Source: UBA7236 sp044227505 (lineage in GTDB: Bacteria > Bacteroidota > Bacteroidia > Chitinophagales > BACL12). From it: DNA of 64,000 bases. Shown piece after piece: positions 17,501 to 26,018 of the stretch. The DNA lies in contig JBGAWP010000006.1 in assembly GCA_044227505.1 (NCBI GenBank), positions 1 through 64,000 of the forward strand, in the 5' to 3' direction. Position 1 is the stretch's first letter; each line of letters begins with the position of its first letter. The notes beneath the pieces are model-generated. The model worked only from the letters and a program-made list of their open reading frames with translations, was not told where the DNA came from and searched no databases. The position numbers and the translations under genes are program-made.

Positions 17501-17605
17501 AATAACCACATGTTAAACCTCGAAGGTTTAGCTGCTGGTTTATATCAGATTCTTGTGGTAGAAAATAATAAAATTATTTATTCCGGAAGTTTATCGGTTC
17601 AATAA
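14546..17605 (+). CDS. Type IX-secreted multimodular glycan-binding-like protein
   Basis: A 1019-residue secreted protein: signal peptide 1-20 (ends AIAQ), then modules A-B-A-B-A-A-A and a sorting domain. Module A (about 21-129, 308-418, 597-705, 710-818, 823-931) carries EVNGxFNxWCGGC, DGIW, YEFKYA and a CWGSC-type cysteine cluster, giving roughly six conserved cysteines; its fold looks CBM20/48-like. Module B (about 133-303 and 421-591) is a beta-sandwich (MDLPVTFE, SATAELWAG, MSVRVWSPD, YYFDDxMFG) resembling laminarin/beta-glucan-associated CBM-like domains. The two B copies are nearly identical over long stretches. Residues 940-1019 are a type A sorting domain. No catalytic module is seen. 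It probably presents several sugar-binding sites on the cell surface. Confidence 0.8.
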   Translation: MKQLFTLLLLCTFATGAIAQTYNVTFQVNMNEVVTPFTTPEVNGTFNGWCGGCAAMSDPDMDGIWSITILLDAGTYEFKYANDAWAGQETLTPGDPCTITTDIFTNRLLTVTGDIVLDPVCWGSCENCDGVVFTQMDLPVTFEDAGVDYGLIGFGGAEASTIETDPTDPANTVAKVIKSATAELWAGTTVTNPAGQGFASEIPFTDVNTTMSVRVWSPDAGIPVRLKVEDHLDPTHSVETETMTTVAGAWETLVFDFANEAPGTAALNLAYYFDKASIFFNFGTTGAVAGEKIYYFDDMMFGGGGDPMVYNVTFKVNMNEVAEPFTTPEVNGSFNGWCGGCNPLSDPDGDGIWETTLPITEGSYEFKYAYDAWAGQENLTPGDPCTITLGGFTNRVLNFAGDYIFDVTCWGSCSDCGVVELEQMDLPVTFDVEGVDYGLVGFGGAEASTIEFDPTDPSNMVAMVIKSATAELWAGTTITNPANEGFATEIPFTDVNTQMSVRVWSPDSGIQIRLKVEDHLDPTKSVETEVTSTVAGDWETLVFDFANEAPGTAEINLVYNYDKASIFFNFGVTGAVAGEKTYYFDDVMFGAGGGPVTYNVTFAVNMNEVVAAFTLPEVNGEFTGWCGGCNPLSDPDADGIWSTTLALEAGTYQYKFAYDAWAGSENLTAGDPCTYTDGGFTNRIIEVTEDIVLENVCWGSCDACDVIEDSLFDVVFTVDMNEVAEPFTTPEVNGTFNAWCGGCAPMSDVDGDGIWTLTIPLAAGIYEYKFAYDTWAGSETLLEGDPCTITAFGFTNRALEVTEDAVLDTVCWGSCSSCEATLPTYTVLFQVDMSTVTETFTTPEVNGTFNGWCGGCAPMSDADGNGVWELAIVLAEGTHEYKFAYDAWAGQEDLTEGSPCTSTIDGFTNRSVTVTGDATLDAVCWELCVGCEVGINDIPETNVSIYPQPASQTAYIAFEGNVPLFSQAVITDITGRILQETTIQSNNHMLNLEGLAAGLYQILVVENNKIIYSGSLSVQ

Positions 17606-17624
17606 ATAAAATTTAAAAACGAAG

Positions 17625-17659
17625 AAGCCGGTTGATGTATATTGACCGGCTTTTTTTTT
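17625..17659 (+). terminator. Rho-independent terminator after the 14546 gene
   Basis: Stem AAGCCGGT / ACCGGCTT with an 11-nt loop followed by a T run. It lies 19 nt after the stop at 17605. Confidence 0.85.
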
Positions 17660-17780
17660 AAGGAGAGAGGAGTTATCCCTGCGGGATAGGAGAGAGGAGA
17701 AAGGAGAAAGGAGAGAGGAGTTATCCCTGCGGGATAGGAGGGAGGAGAAAGGAGTGAAGGAGTGAAGGAGTGAAGAGTTT
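17660..17780 (+). repeat. Purine-rich repeat with ATCCCTGCGGGAT palindrome
   Basis: Tandem GGAGAAAGGAG/GGAGTGAAGGAG words interrupted twice by ATCCCTGCGGGATAGGAG. The tract begins right after the terminator. The same words in transcript orientation follow the PorV terminator at 27300-27475, and a short remnant lies near 23906-23925. Not coding. Confidence 0.7.
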
Positions 17781-17811
17781 GTATCTTTTCGGCCTTAAAT
17801 TTTTTAATTGT

Positions 17812-17846
17812 CAATTATCAATTATCAATTATCAATTATCAATTAT
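17812..17846 (+). repeat. Heptamer tandem repeat CAATTAT x5
   Basis: Five perfect CAATTAT copies. The last eight bases supply the stop codon and last codon region of the minus-strand gene ending at 17839. The same array stands immediately before the enolase start (41938-41972). Confidence 0.85.
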
Positions 17847-20145
17847 TCATTAAGGTGAAAGTATTTAGTAATATATTTCCATTGTTATCTGTCAATTTAA
17901 TAAAATATTGTCCCGACAATAAGTTGGATAATAGGATTTGCGAGGTGCCAATCAGTATTTTAGAATAAACAATTTCTCCCCGTAAATTTAGAATATCCAT
18001 AGAAAGAAAACTAAGGTCATCGCTAAAAACAATATTTAATGATTTTACAACCGGATTTGGAAATATTTTAATATTTGATTGCCATTCCGGAATTTCCAGC
18101 AGATACATAAATTCTTCTGATGTTCCAATACACCCGTTTGCATCTGTTACGGTTACAGTGTAACTACCAAATTCAGTTGGTATATAAGTTTGGTCGGTTG
18201 CGTCAATTATAGGAGTTCCATCTAAATTCCACTGATATAATTCTGCAGTGGAGCAAAAAAAAGTGCCAATTGCAAAGGTTATTTCGGGGACAGGTAATGG
18301 ATTATTTACAATTAAAATGGGTTCAGATTGTCCGTAACAACCATGTATATCAGTTTCTACGACAAAATAATCTCCAGCATCATAAACCATTATTGAATCT
18401 GTGGTTAAACCTGTATTCCAAAGTATATCTCCTGTTGCTGTAGTAAATAATAATGCTGAATCGCCTTCGCAAAAGGTAGTAGGATCTGAAGTAAAAATTT
18501 CGGGTTGCGGCAGGTCATAAACTTCAACATAAACTGATGCGTAATCGTAACAACCATCCGTTGTTACCTTAAGTTGAATTGTTCCATTATCATCAACTAC
18601 GATACTATCGGCGATAGGCCCTGGAATCCAATCCAAAATATCGCCTCCTGATCCATAAAGCACAACAGAATCACCCTCGCAAAATTCCAGCGGACCACCG
18701 GGGGTAATTAATGCAGTTGGAATTTCGTGGAGTGAAACATCAATAGTATCTGAATGTAAAATACATGCATCATCATAAACGGTAAACCAATAACTTCCTG
18801 AATCATGTACGGTGATGGACGTTGTTGTATCACCTGTATTCCATAAATAAAGATCTGCATCAGGATCAACAACAAACAGCATCACGGAATCACCTGTGCA
18901 AAGTGAAGTATCGCTTTCAAAATCAATTTCTTCAGAGGCGTACGGATGTAATTCTACAGTAATGAGAACAGTATCAAAATAATGATCATAGGTAATATTC
19001 CAATCGTATTCCAGAGAAAAATAGCTTGTATCTCCTTCAACGCCCGGAAAAAAATTATGGAATGTAAAAGAGGGATAGGAATCACTTGATGAAAATGCCG
19101 GTGGACTATCAGAGTAATAAACCTGATAAAATCCATAAGTATATTCTGTTTGATTGTTTACTGTAATTTCTATTTGTCCATCGCATGGCGGAACAATATA
19201 AAAATAATCGATATCATGATCAGTATCCCCATAATCCATATTTGTACCGTGCATTTTTGTAACAAAGGTTGTATCAAACGGAACATACCACGCATCCTCA
19301 AATGTATTATTACATTCACAAATTTCCGAAGTATCAATACTTATATTTACCGTTATTGATGTGGAATCGTAGGAGGGATATTCGTTGGAATAAATATAGA
19401 AATAATATATGCGCGGGCAAACTACGGTATAAGTGGAAAGATCAACAGGTCCTGCATCCACATCAAAAATGGAAGCAAGATCCGAGGTTGTGGTATCGTC
19501 GTCATAAACCTTTAGAACGAGTTCCAGTGATGAAGGATTTTCAATATAAATGTGCATTATGCCTGCAACAGGAACTTCCACTTTAAAATAATCTCTATCT
19601 GTTCCACCAGGATATAAATTATTTGTACCATATATTTTAGTAGTAAAAGTAGTGTCAATAGGAACTTCCGTTGCATAGGCAAAACAGTTATTACATTCTG
19701 TTATTTCATTTGTATTTAAATGGATATTAATATACAGAAGATCGGGATCGGCGGCATCATTATCGGTCAAATAACATTCATTAATTAAGAGGTAATAGGT
19801 TCCTGGGCAAAGTGCAAATTCTTTCTGAACATCAAAGCTAACATATCCCTCCACACTATAGGCAATTTGAGTTATACCATCATTTGCTAAAAGTGTAACT
19901 TCTATTGCAAGTGCAGCCCCGGTAGCTTCGGTATAATTATTAACCAATACTTCGAGAACTCCTGGTTCTGTAACTTCCAGTTTAAAATAATCAACATCAC
20001 CAGGTTCCGGACCAATACTTGACCAAAATCCAGCAGGAATATTTACCAATGGCGCCTCATCCGGTGAATTATTCGGAACGTCATCTTGTGAAAAGGTAAT
20101 TATAGGTGTAATTAATATGAGTATTAATAAAATCAGAGTTTTCAT
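17839..20145 (-). CDS. Type IX-secreted PPC/Ig-repeat protein
   Basis: A 768-residue secreted protein: signal peptide to about residue 20 (ends TFSQ), three domains resembling bacterial pre-peptidase C-terminal modules (about 30-145, 155-275, 280-400; each with DxDYFKLEV-type strands and CPGTYYLLI-type ends), then about four Ig/PKD-like repeats (about 405-690; LCTGDSVMLF, FCEGDSVVLYG, FCEGDSALLF) and a type A sorting domain (IKIFPNPVVKSLNI ... SGQYFIKL). No enzyme motif. An acidic, calcium-binding-rich surface protein, perhaps an adhesin. The stop codon lies inside the CAATTAT array, so array changes could alter the last residues. Confidence 0.7.
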   Translation of the reverse strand: MKTLILLILILITPIITFSQDDVPNNSPDEAPLVNIPAGFWSSIGPEPGDVDYFKLEVTEPGVLEVLVNNYTEATGAALAIEVTLLANDGITQIAYSVEGYVSFDVQKEFALCPGTYYLLINECYLTDNDAADPDLLYINIHLNTNEITECNNCFAYATEVPIDTTFTTKIYGTNNLYPGGTDRDYFKVEVPVAGIMHIYIENPSSLELVLKVYDDDTTTSDLASIFDVDAGPVDLSTYTVVCPRIYYFYIYSNEYPSYDSTSITVNISIDTSEICECNNTFEDAWYVPFDTTFVTKMHGTNMDYGDTDHDIDYFYIVPPCDGQIEITVNNQTEYTYGFYQVYYSDSPPAFSSSDSYPSFTFHNFFPGVEGDTSYFSLEYDWNITYDHYFDTVLITVELHPYASEEIDFESDTSLCTGDSVMLFVVDPDADLYLWNTGDTTTSITVHDSGSYWFTVYDDACILHSDTIDVSLHEIPTALITPGGPLEFCEGDSVVLYGSGGDILDWIPGPIADSIVVDDNGTIQLKVTTDGCYDYASVYVEVYDLPQPEIFTSDPTTFCEGDSALLFTTATGDILWNTGLTTDSIMVYDAGDYFVVETDIHGCYGQSEPILIVNNPLPVPEITFAIGTFFCSTAELYQWNLDGTPIIDATDQTYIPTEFGSYTVTVTDANGCIGTSEEFMYLLEIPEWQSNIKIFPNPVVKSLNIVFSDDLSFLSMDILNLRGEIVYSKILIGTSQILLSNLLSGQYFIKLTDNNGNILLNTFTLMNN

Positions 20146-20487
20146 AGCTGTATTTTATTCGATATTTTTTTGTTTGGGTTTAATAATAATTTCAATTTAA
20201 ATATACACTTTTCTTATTTCCGAAAGTGATGTAAGACACAGAACACAGGACACAAGACTAAAATTGATTTATCCCGATAAATCTTATTCCCAAGAACAAA
20301 TTATCAGCAAGTTATAAAATTTTCAATCCAAACCGAACGCCCCCTTTTTAAACCTTTCCCCAACCTTCCTTCCTTTATTTCCTTAGATCCTTACCCTTCT
20401 CCCCCTGCCCGACGCGGCCAGCAGGCGGGTTCGAATCTTCTCCCTTCGATTCTTCCTCAGCCCCTTCGAATCTTTCAATCGCGATCG
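20146..20487. other. Intergenic tract, low complexity
   Basis: A 342-bp gap between two minus-strand genes. It contains a short word repeat near 20233-20262 (ACACAGAACACAGGACACAAGAC-like, split words ACACAG/ACACAGG/ACACAAG) and a C/T-rich tract with recurring TTCGAATCTT words (20430-20480). No gene, terminator or operator was recognised. Confidence 0.4.
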
Positions 20488-23400
20488 CTACATATTTCTG
20501 CGATATTGTCCCCCCACCATAAACAACGCCTTCGTTATCTCCCCCAATGAACAATATTTACATGCATCCATCAGTGCTTCAAATAAATTTTTATTTTCTA
20601 TAGCAGTTTTTTGAAGATGGCGGAGGTGTGAGGCTGTTTTATCAGCGTGATATTGGTGGAGATTTTGGAGTGTGGTAATTTGAAATTGTTTTTCATCTTC
20701 CGTGGCGCGAATTACTTCTTTGGGTAATATTGTTGGTGAACCCTTTGAATTTAAAAATGTATTTACGCCAATAATAGGATATGCTCCGGTGTGTTTTAAT
20801 GTTTCGTAATAAAGACTCTCTTCCTGAATTTGTCCGCGCTGATACATGGTTTCCATTGCACCTAAAACTCCGCCGCGTTCTGATATTTTTTCAAATTCGG
20901 ATAAAACTGCTTCTTCCACCAGATCAGTTAATTCTTCAATAATGAAAGATCCCTGTGTAGGATTTTCATTTTTCGCTAAACCTAATTCTTTATTAATAAT
21001 TAATTGAATTGCCATTGCACGACGAACACTTTCTTCCGTTGGTGTTGTTATAGCCTCGTCGTATGCGTTAGTGTGAAGCGAATTACAATTATCATAAATT
21101 GCATATAATGCCTGCAGAGTTGTGCGAATATCATTAAAATCAATTTCCTGCGCGTGTAAACTTCTTCCGCTGGTTTGAATATGGTATTTTAACATCTGAC
21201 TACGCTCGTTCGCGCCGTACTTGTGTTTCATGGCTTTCGCCCAAATTCGCCGCGCCACGCGCCCAATCACCGCATATTCCGGGTCAATTCCGTTGCTGAA
21301 GAAAAAGGATAAGTTAGGCCCGAAATCATTTATTTGCATTCCGCGACTTAAATAATATTCCACATACGTAAATCCGTTAGCTAAAGTAAATGCCAGTTGT
21401 GTAATGGGATTTGCACCGGCCTCCGCAATATGATATCCTGAAATGGAAACGGAATAAAAATTGCGCACTTTATTATGAATAAAATAATCCTGCACATCGC
21501 CCATTAATCGCAAAGCAAATTCTGTGGAAAAAATACAGGTATTTTGCGCTTGATCTTCTTTTAATATATCTGCCTGAACAGTTCCGCGAACAACGTTTAA
21601 AGTATGTTTTTTAATTTTTTGATATACATCGGCCGGTAAAACCTGGTCGCCGGTAACACCTAACAATAATAATCCGAGTCCGTTGTTCCCTTCGGGTATT
21701 TCACCATTATATTTCGGGCGTAAATGTTCTTTGCCTTTATAAATTTCTTTAATAGTATCATTTACTTCCTCCAATAAATTATTTTCGCGAATATAAATTT
21801 CGCATTGTTGGTCAATGGCAGCATTCATAAAAAATCCGAGTAACATCGGTGCCGGACCATTTATTGTCATCGAAACAGATGTTTTTGGATCAGATAAATG
21901 AAATCCGCTGTATAATTTCTTTGCATCATCCAAACAACAAATACTCACCCCGCTATTGCCAATTTTTCCATAAATATCAGGGCGATGATCTGGATCGTTT
22001 CCGTATAAGGTAACGCTGTCAAATGCCGTGGATAAACGTTTTGCGGGCATTCCCTTACTCACATAGTGAAATCTTCTATTGGTGCGTTCCGGACCACCTT
22101 CACCGGCAAACATTCTGGTCGGATCTTCCTCTTCTCTTTTAAATGGATAAATACCGGAGGTAAATGGAAATTCACCGGGCACATTTTCCTGCAACTGCCA
22201 AAATAAAATATCTCCCCAAGCCTCATATTTCGGAAGTGCAATTTTTGGAATTTGTAAATGACTTAAACTTTCGGAATGTGTTTTTATTTTTAATTCTTTT
22301 TCTCTTACTTTAAAAATATAGTTTTCATTTTTGTAGGATGTTACCTTGTCATTCCAATTACTTATTAACTCAAGATTTTCATTTTCAATTTTGATGGCGG
22401 TCTTTTTATATGCCTCTTCCAGTTTTTGTTTTAACTCGTCATCCTCAATTAATTCTTTTGTTTTATGAATAGCATATAACTTTTGTGCGATATCTTTTTG
22501 CTCCAACGCTTTTTTATCATAACCTCTGTTATTTTCAGCAATTTCTGCGAGATATCGCGTGCGGGGAGGAGGGATGATGAATATTTTTTTACTCATCTCA
22601 TCCGTAATATGAAAATCGCTGTGCAGATCCACCTTTGTTTTTTCTTTGATGGTATCCATCAAATGACGGTAGAGCTGATTTGTTCCCGGATCATTAAACT
22701 GCGATGCAATAGTTGCAAATACCGGCATTTTTTCAACATCAATTTCAAATAATTTATGATTGCGTTGAAATTGTTTCCGCACATCGCGTTGAGCGTCACT
22801 TGCTCCGCGTTTATCAAATTTATTGATAGCAATAATATCTGCAAAATCGAGCATGTCAATTTTTTCCAATTGACTTGCTGCGCCATATTCCGGAGTCATC
22901 ACATACATACAAACATCGCTGTGTTCTGTAATTTCTGTATCACTTTGTCCTATTCCGGAAGTTTCAAGAATAATAAGATCGAAATTAGCTGCCTTTAATA
23001 TTTTAACTGCTTCATCTACATGTTTGCTCAACGCGAGATTTGCCTGACGTGTTGCCATGGAGCGCATATAAACACGAGGATTATTTATTGCATTCATGCG
23101 AATTCTATCTCCCAATAATGCTCCACCTGTTTTTCTTTTACTAGGATCAACGGATAAAATTGCAATCGTTTTATTATCGAAATCCACCAAAAATCTTCTC
23201 ACTAATTCATCCACTAAAGATGATTTTCCTGCTCCGCCTGTACCTGTAATTCCCAATACCGGTGTTTTATTTTCTTTTATGAGCACTTCCACCTGTGTCA
23301 TGATATTATTTGCATCAGGTGTATTATTTTCCACTGCGGAAATTAATCGCGCAATGCTTCTGTATTTTTCCTGCGAAGAATTATTTTCATTTAAAAGGGA

Positions 23401-23874
23401 TAATTTATTAAGCTCGCCATTTAAATTAATTCCCGTTGCAAAATCACTTTTTTCCACAAGATCATTTATCATTCCCTGCAAACCTAATGACCTTCCATCG
23501 TCAGGGGAATAAATTCTGGTGATACCATAATTCTGCAATTCTTCAATTTCGCTTGGAAGGATAGTACCTCCACCTCCGCCGAAAATTTTTATCTGCCCTG
23601 CACCCTTTTCTTGCAACAAGTCGTACATGTATTTAAAATATTCGGTATGTCCACCTTGATAACTTGTCATGGCAATAGCCTGCACATCCTCCTGAATTGC
23701 ACAATTAACAACCTCATCTACACTGCGGTCATGCCCAAGATGTATCACTTCAACACCTGTTGCCTGAATTATTCGGCGCATCACATTAATTGCAGCATCA
23801 TGTCCGTCGAATAAACTCGCAGCGGTAACAATTCTGATCTTATTTTTCGGGTGGTATGGTAAGGCGTCTTTCAT
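20488..23874 (-). CDS. icmF: Fused isobutyryl-CoA mutase (IcmF-type)
   Basis: A 1128-residue cytoplasmic enzyme with the IcmF order: N-terminal B12-binding domain (about 10-140, LFDGHD motif), MeaB-like G-protein chaperone domain (about 200-420, P-loop GITGTGGAGKSS at 208-219, NKFD), linker, and C-terminal mutase TIM barrel (about 540-1128; SGYHIAEAGANP). It would interconvert isobutyryl-CoA and n-butyryl-CoA using adenosylcobalamin, the GTPase part loading and protecting cofactor. YPFKRE, with Phe where methylmalonyl-CoA mutase has Tyr, and NAAIDQQ, with Gln in the expected place, favour IcmF over methylmalonyl-CoA mutase. Length agrees with known IcmF proteins (about 1090). It appears monocistronic. 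Confidence 0.9.
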   Translation of the reverse strand: MKDALPYHPKNKIRIVTAASLFDGHDAAINVMRRIIQATGVEVIHLGHDRSVDEVVNCAIQEDVQAIAMTSYQGGHTEYFKYMYDLLQEKGAGQIKIFGGGGGTILPSEIEELQNYGITRIYSPDDGRSLGLQGMINDLVEKSDFATGINLNGELNKLSLLNENNSSQEKYRSIARLISAVENNTPDANNIMTQVEVLIKENKTPVLGITGTGGAGKSSLVDELVRRFLVDFDNKTIAILSVDPSKRKTGGALLGDRIRMNAINNPRVYMRSMATRQANLALSKHVDEAVKILKAANFDLIILETSGIGQSDTEITEHSDVCMYVMTPEYGAASQLEKIDMLDFADIIAINKFDKRGASDAQRDVRKQFQRNHKLFEIDVEKMPVFATIASQFNDPGTNQLYRHLMDTIKEKTKVDLHSDFHITDEMSKKIFIIPPPRTRYLAEIAENNRGYDKKALEQKDIAQKLYAIHKTKELIEDDELKQKLEEAYKKTAIKIENENLELISNWNDKVTSYKNENYIFKVREKELKIKTHSESLSHLQIPKIALPKYEAWGDILFWQLQENVPGEFPFTSGIYPFKREEEDPTRMFAGEGGPERTNRRFHYVSKGMPAKRLSTAFDSVTLYGNDPDHRPDIYGKIGNSGVSICCLDDAKKLYSGFHLSDPKTSVSMTINGPAPMLLGFFMNAAIDQQCEIYIRENNLLEEVNDTIKEIYKGKEHLRPKYNGEIPEGNNGLGLLLLGVTGDQVLPADVYQKIKKHTLNVVRGTVQADILKEDQAQNTCIFSTEFALRLMGDVQDYFIHNKVRNFYSVSISGYHIAEAGANPITQLAFTLANGFTYVEYYLSRGMQINDFGPNLSFFFSNGIDPEYAVIGRVARRIWAKAMKHKYGANERSQMLKYHIQTSGRSLHAQEIDFNDIRTTLQALYAIYDNCNSLHTNAYDEAITTPTEESVRRAMAIQLIINKELGLAKNENPTQGSFIIEELTDLVEEAVLSEFEKISERGGVLGAMETMYQRGQIQEESLYYETLKHTGAYPIIGVNTFLNSKGSPTILPKEVIRATEDEKQFQITTLQNLHQYHADKTASHLRHLQKTAIENKNLFEALMDACKYCSLGEITKALFMVGGQYRRNM

Positions 23875-23890
23875 TGTATCTAATATACTG

Positions 23891-23898
23891 CAAATTTA
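23891..23898 (-). promoter_or_regulatory. -7 promoter element of icmF
   Basis: TAAATTTG on the minus strand matches TAnnTTTG and lies 16 nt before the icmF ATG (23874). No convincing -33 TTG is found in the GGAGG-rich sequence upstream. Confidence 0.4.
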
Positions 23899-23975
23899 AG
23901 GATTTCAGGGTGATAGGAGGGAGGAGATATCGGTTATTGGAAAATTCAGCCTATAGAATAGTTATTTCTTAGCTT

Positions 23976-24620
23976 GATGATCCTCGTTTGGGCTAAAGCC
24001 CGATTGTAGTTTGTCTTTTAACCCACCGGCTAAAGCCGGGGGTTATTGGGGATTAAGTTTTGATGTAAAATTTATATTATGCAATCCCATGTATTTTAAA
24101 ATAGCCGTGGGTTTTAACCCACGGATAAAAAAACGAACACCTCATAGGGCTTTAGCCCAAACATAGATTTTCAATTGGAAAGTAAAGCTGAAGGGCGGAG
24201 TTTTATATAATTATTTGATTTTTTACTGTTCGTATTATTGATGTTTTAATCTAATCATGATGATCCTCGTTTGGGCTAAAGCCCGATTGTAGTTTGTGTT
24301 TTTACCCACCGGCTAAAGCCGAGGGTTATTGATTAGATTGGCTAAGGACTATGTGTAGGGTGGGCATTTCTCCCACTGGCTAAAGTCGCGCGTTGTAGAT
24401 TTGATTGTCCAAAGACGGAGGGGTAGTTTGGCTAAAACCAGATTGTATGGTGTGAGCTTTTACCACCGGCTGAAGCTGAGAATGTATTATTATTTGCGAT
24501 TATGTATAGGTTTTTTCATATTGCAATGCGAATTATGTCCATAATAGCAGTGGGTTTTAACCCACTTATAAAAAAAACGAACGCGTCACCGGGCTCTAGC
24601 CCAAATATAGATTTTCAATC
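23976..24620. repeat. Composite palindromic repeat region (GGGCTAAAGCCC)
   Basis: Two related units, 23976-24177 and 24259-24620, each beginning GATGATCCTCGTTTGGGC and ending in GGGCTTTAGCCCAAACATAG or a close variant, so the ends form an inverted repeat around the palindrome GGGCTAAAGCCC. Inside are further palindromes (ACCCACCGGCTAAAGCCG, GTGGGTTTTAACCCAC). Unit 2 has about 160 bp of extra degenerate copies. No open frame of interest. It fills the 757-bp gap between icmF and the 24632 gene. Confidence 0.75.
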
Positions 24621-24631
24621 GGGTCAACAAT

Positions 24632-25888
24632 TCAATAATTCGAAAACTGATGTTTAAATAAAAATTCTCCGCGATCATTTTTTGCTGCAATTATATACAT
24701 GCCTTTGGGAATACTTTGCAGGTCAATTGCATAGGAGTTGGAAGTTTCATTCGCGCCTATTGATGTCACCATTGATCCCGCTGAATTAAATAAAACAAAA
24801 TGCAGATCTTCAAAAGAATACTGATGCGATAATAAGATCAATTGATCGGGAAATTGTTGTGCGTTGTATACATTGGTTTGTTGTTTCACAATTAATGGAA
24901 TAATTTCTGAATACCTAAATTTACCGTCATAATCGGTTTGTTTTAAACGATAATATCTTGCACCTGCCAATAAATTATGATCAGCATAAGTATATCGTAA
25001 TTGTGTTGTTGAATTTCCTGCTCCGGAAATATTGTCGAGTGCATAGAATTCTTTTCCGTCGAAGGATCGTTCAACTGTAAAATAATCGTTGTTGATCTCG
25101 CTTTGTGTTATCCAATCAATTTTAATTTCATCCAACATTTCTGTTGCATTGATACTAAGGAGTTCGATAGGTAATGTCAGAAATGATAATGTAATATCAT
25201 CCACCGCAAAAGAAGGATCGTTTCCATTATTATCCGTATCGTTCTTCCAATTAAACTTTATTCGAAAATCCGGGATATTGTTGGCGCAAGCCGGCAAAGT
25301 GTAACTATAAGCAGTCCACCTTCCCTGACAACCCAGTAAACAGGAAAATGCTGTGCAGCTAATAGGTGATCCACCGGCATTGCAACAATTTGTAGTAAGA
25401 TTAGTTACAAATGTCCATGAGCTGCCACCGTCGCAACTATACGACCAACTTGCTACATCCTGCGTGCCTTCACCATATCCGATAAAATTAAAAGCGATTG
25501 TAATTCCGAAAAGACCAGTATTATCAATAAGTGGTGAAATTGCATCTTTATTGGTAAGCGCTGTTCCTGAAGCAAAATAAGCAGCTCCGCAGTCACCACC
25601 CGCACATAATCCGACATTTACCGAACCCACGTGTAAACTTGCATCAGAGGGACAAACAGAACCACATGTATTTGGGGCGTTGCCACATTCTTCCACACTT
25701 GCAAAAAAGGAATTCGCTTTTACGCCCTGCGCTCCGTTTAATACTTCAGTCCAGGCACCGTTACCGGTATCTAAAAGATCTGCACTAGTATTCTTTATTC
25801 CCGAACCAAAAGTTTCGGTCCAATACACCTGCGCTGTAATAGTTTTTGTTACAAAAATAACAAGGATGTAAAGGGTGATCTTTTTCAT
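24632..25888 (-). CDS. Type IX-secreted cysteine-rich protein with C-terminal FN3-like and sorting domain
   Basis: A 418-residue secreted protein. Signal peptide to about residue 19 (ends ITAQ). Residues about 20-235 form a beta-rich, cysteine-rich domain (repeated CxGxC, NCCNAGG, CLLGCQGRW) reminiscent of MAM/lectin-like jelly rolls and closing with SFAVDDITLSFL. Residues about 236-335 look like a fibronectin III-like module (IDWITQSEINNDYFTVERS ... RYYRLKQTDYDG) that is very common just before sorting domains. Residues about 340-418 are a type IX sorting-like tail (FVLFNSAGSMVTS ... GMYIIAAKN). No catalytic residues recognised. Probably a surface adhesin or structural protein. Confidence 0.65.
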   Translation of the reverse strand: MKKITLYILVIFVTKTITAQVYWTETFGSGIKNTSADLLDTGNGAWTEVLNGAQGVKANSFFASVEECGNAPNTCGSVCPSDASLHVGSVNVGLCAGGDCGAAYFASGTALTNKDAISPLIDNTGLFGITIAFNFIGYGEGTQDVASWSYSCDGGSSWTFVTNLTTNCCNAGGSPISCTAFSCLLGCQGRWTAYSYTLPACANNIPDFRIKFNWKNDTDNNGNDPSFAVDDITLSFLTLPIELLSINATEMLDEIKIDWITQSEINNDYFTVERSFDGKEFYALDNISGAGNSTTQLRYTYADHNLLAGARYYRLKQTDYDGKFRYSEIIPLIVKQQTNVYNAQQFPDQLILLSHQYSFEDLHFVLFNSAGSMVTSIGANETSNSYAIDLQSIPKGMYIIAAKNDRGEFLFKHQFSNY

Positions 25889-26018
25889 TTAAATCAATAA
25901 GTCCACTTTTTATCTGTGGTTTATTAAATTTAAAGTTAAAGAACAGTTCTGATATTTCTAAATTCCGGTTTAAAATTGGATTGATGATAGGTAGTTGGAA
26001 TTAATTTCCGAATTTCAA

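Noticed and set aside
17599..17814. Possible minus-strand 71-residue protein rich in Ser/Pro repeats
   Set aside because: Translation of the purine-rich repeat and the terminator; not a gene.
17812..17846. CRISPR-like or replication iterons
   Set aside because: Seven-bp tandem array without spacers, DnaA boxes or replication genes nearby.
23976..24620. CRISPR array
   Set aside because: Repeats are palindromic and irregular, with no constant repeat-spacer period and no cas genes.
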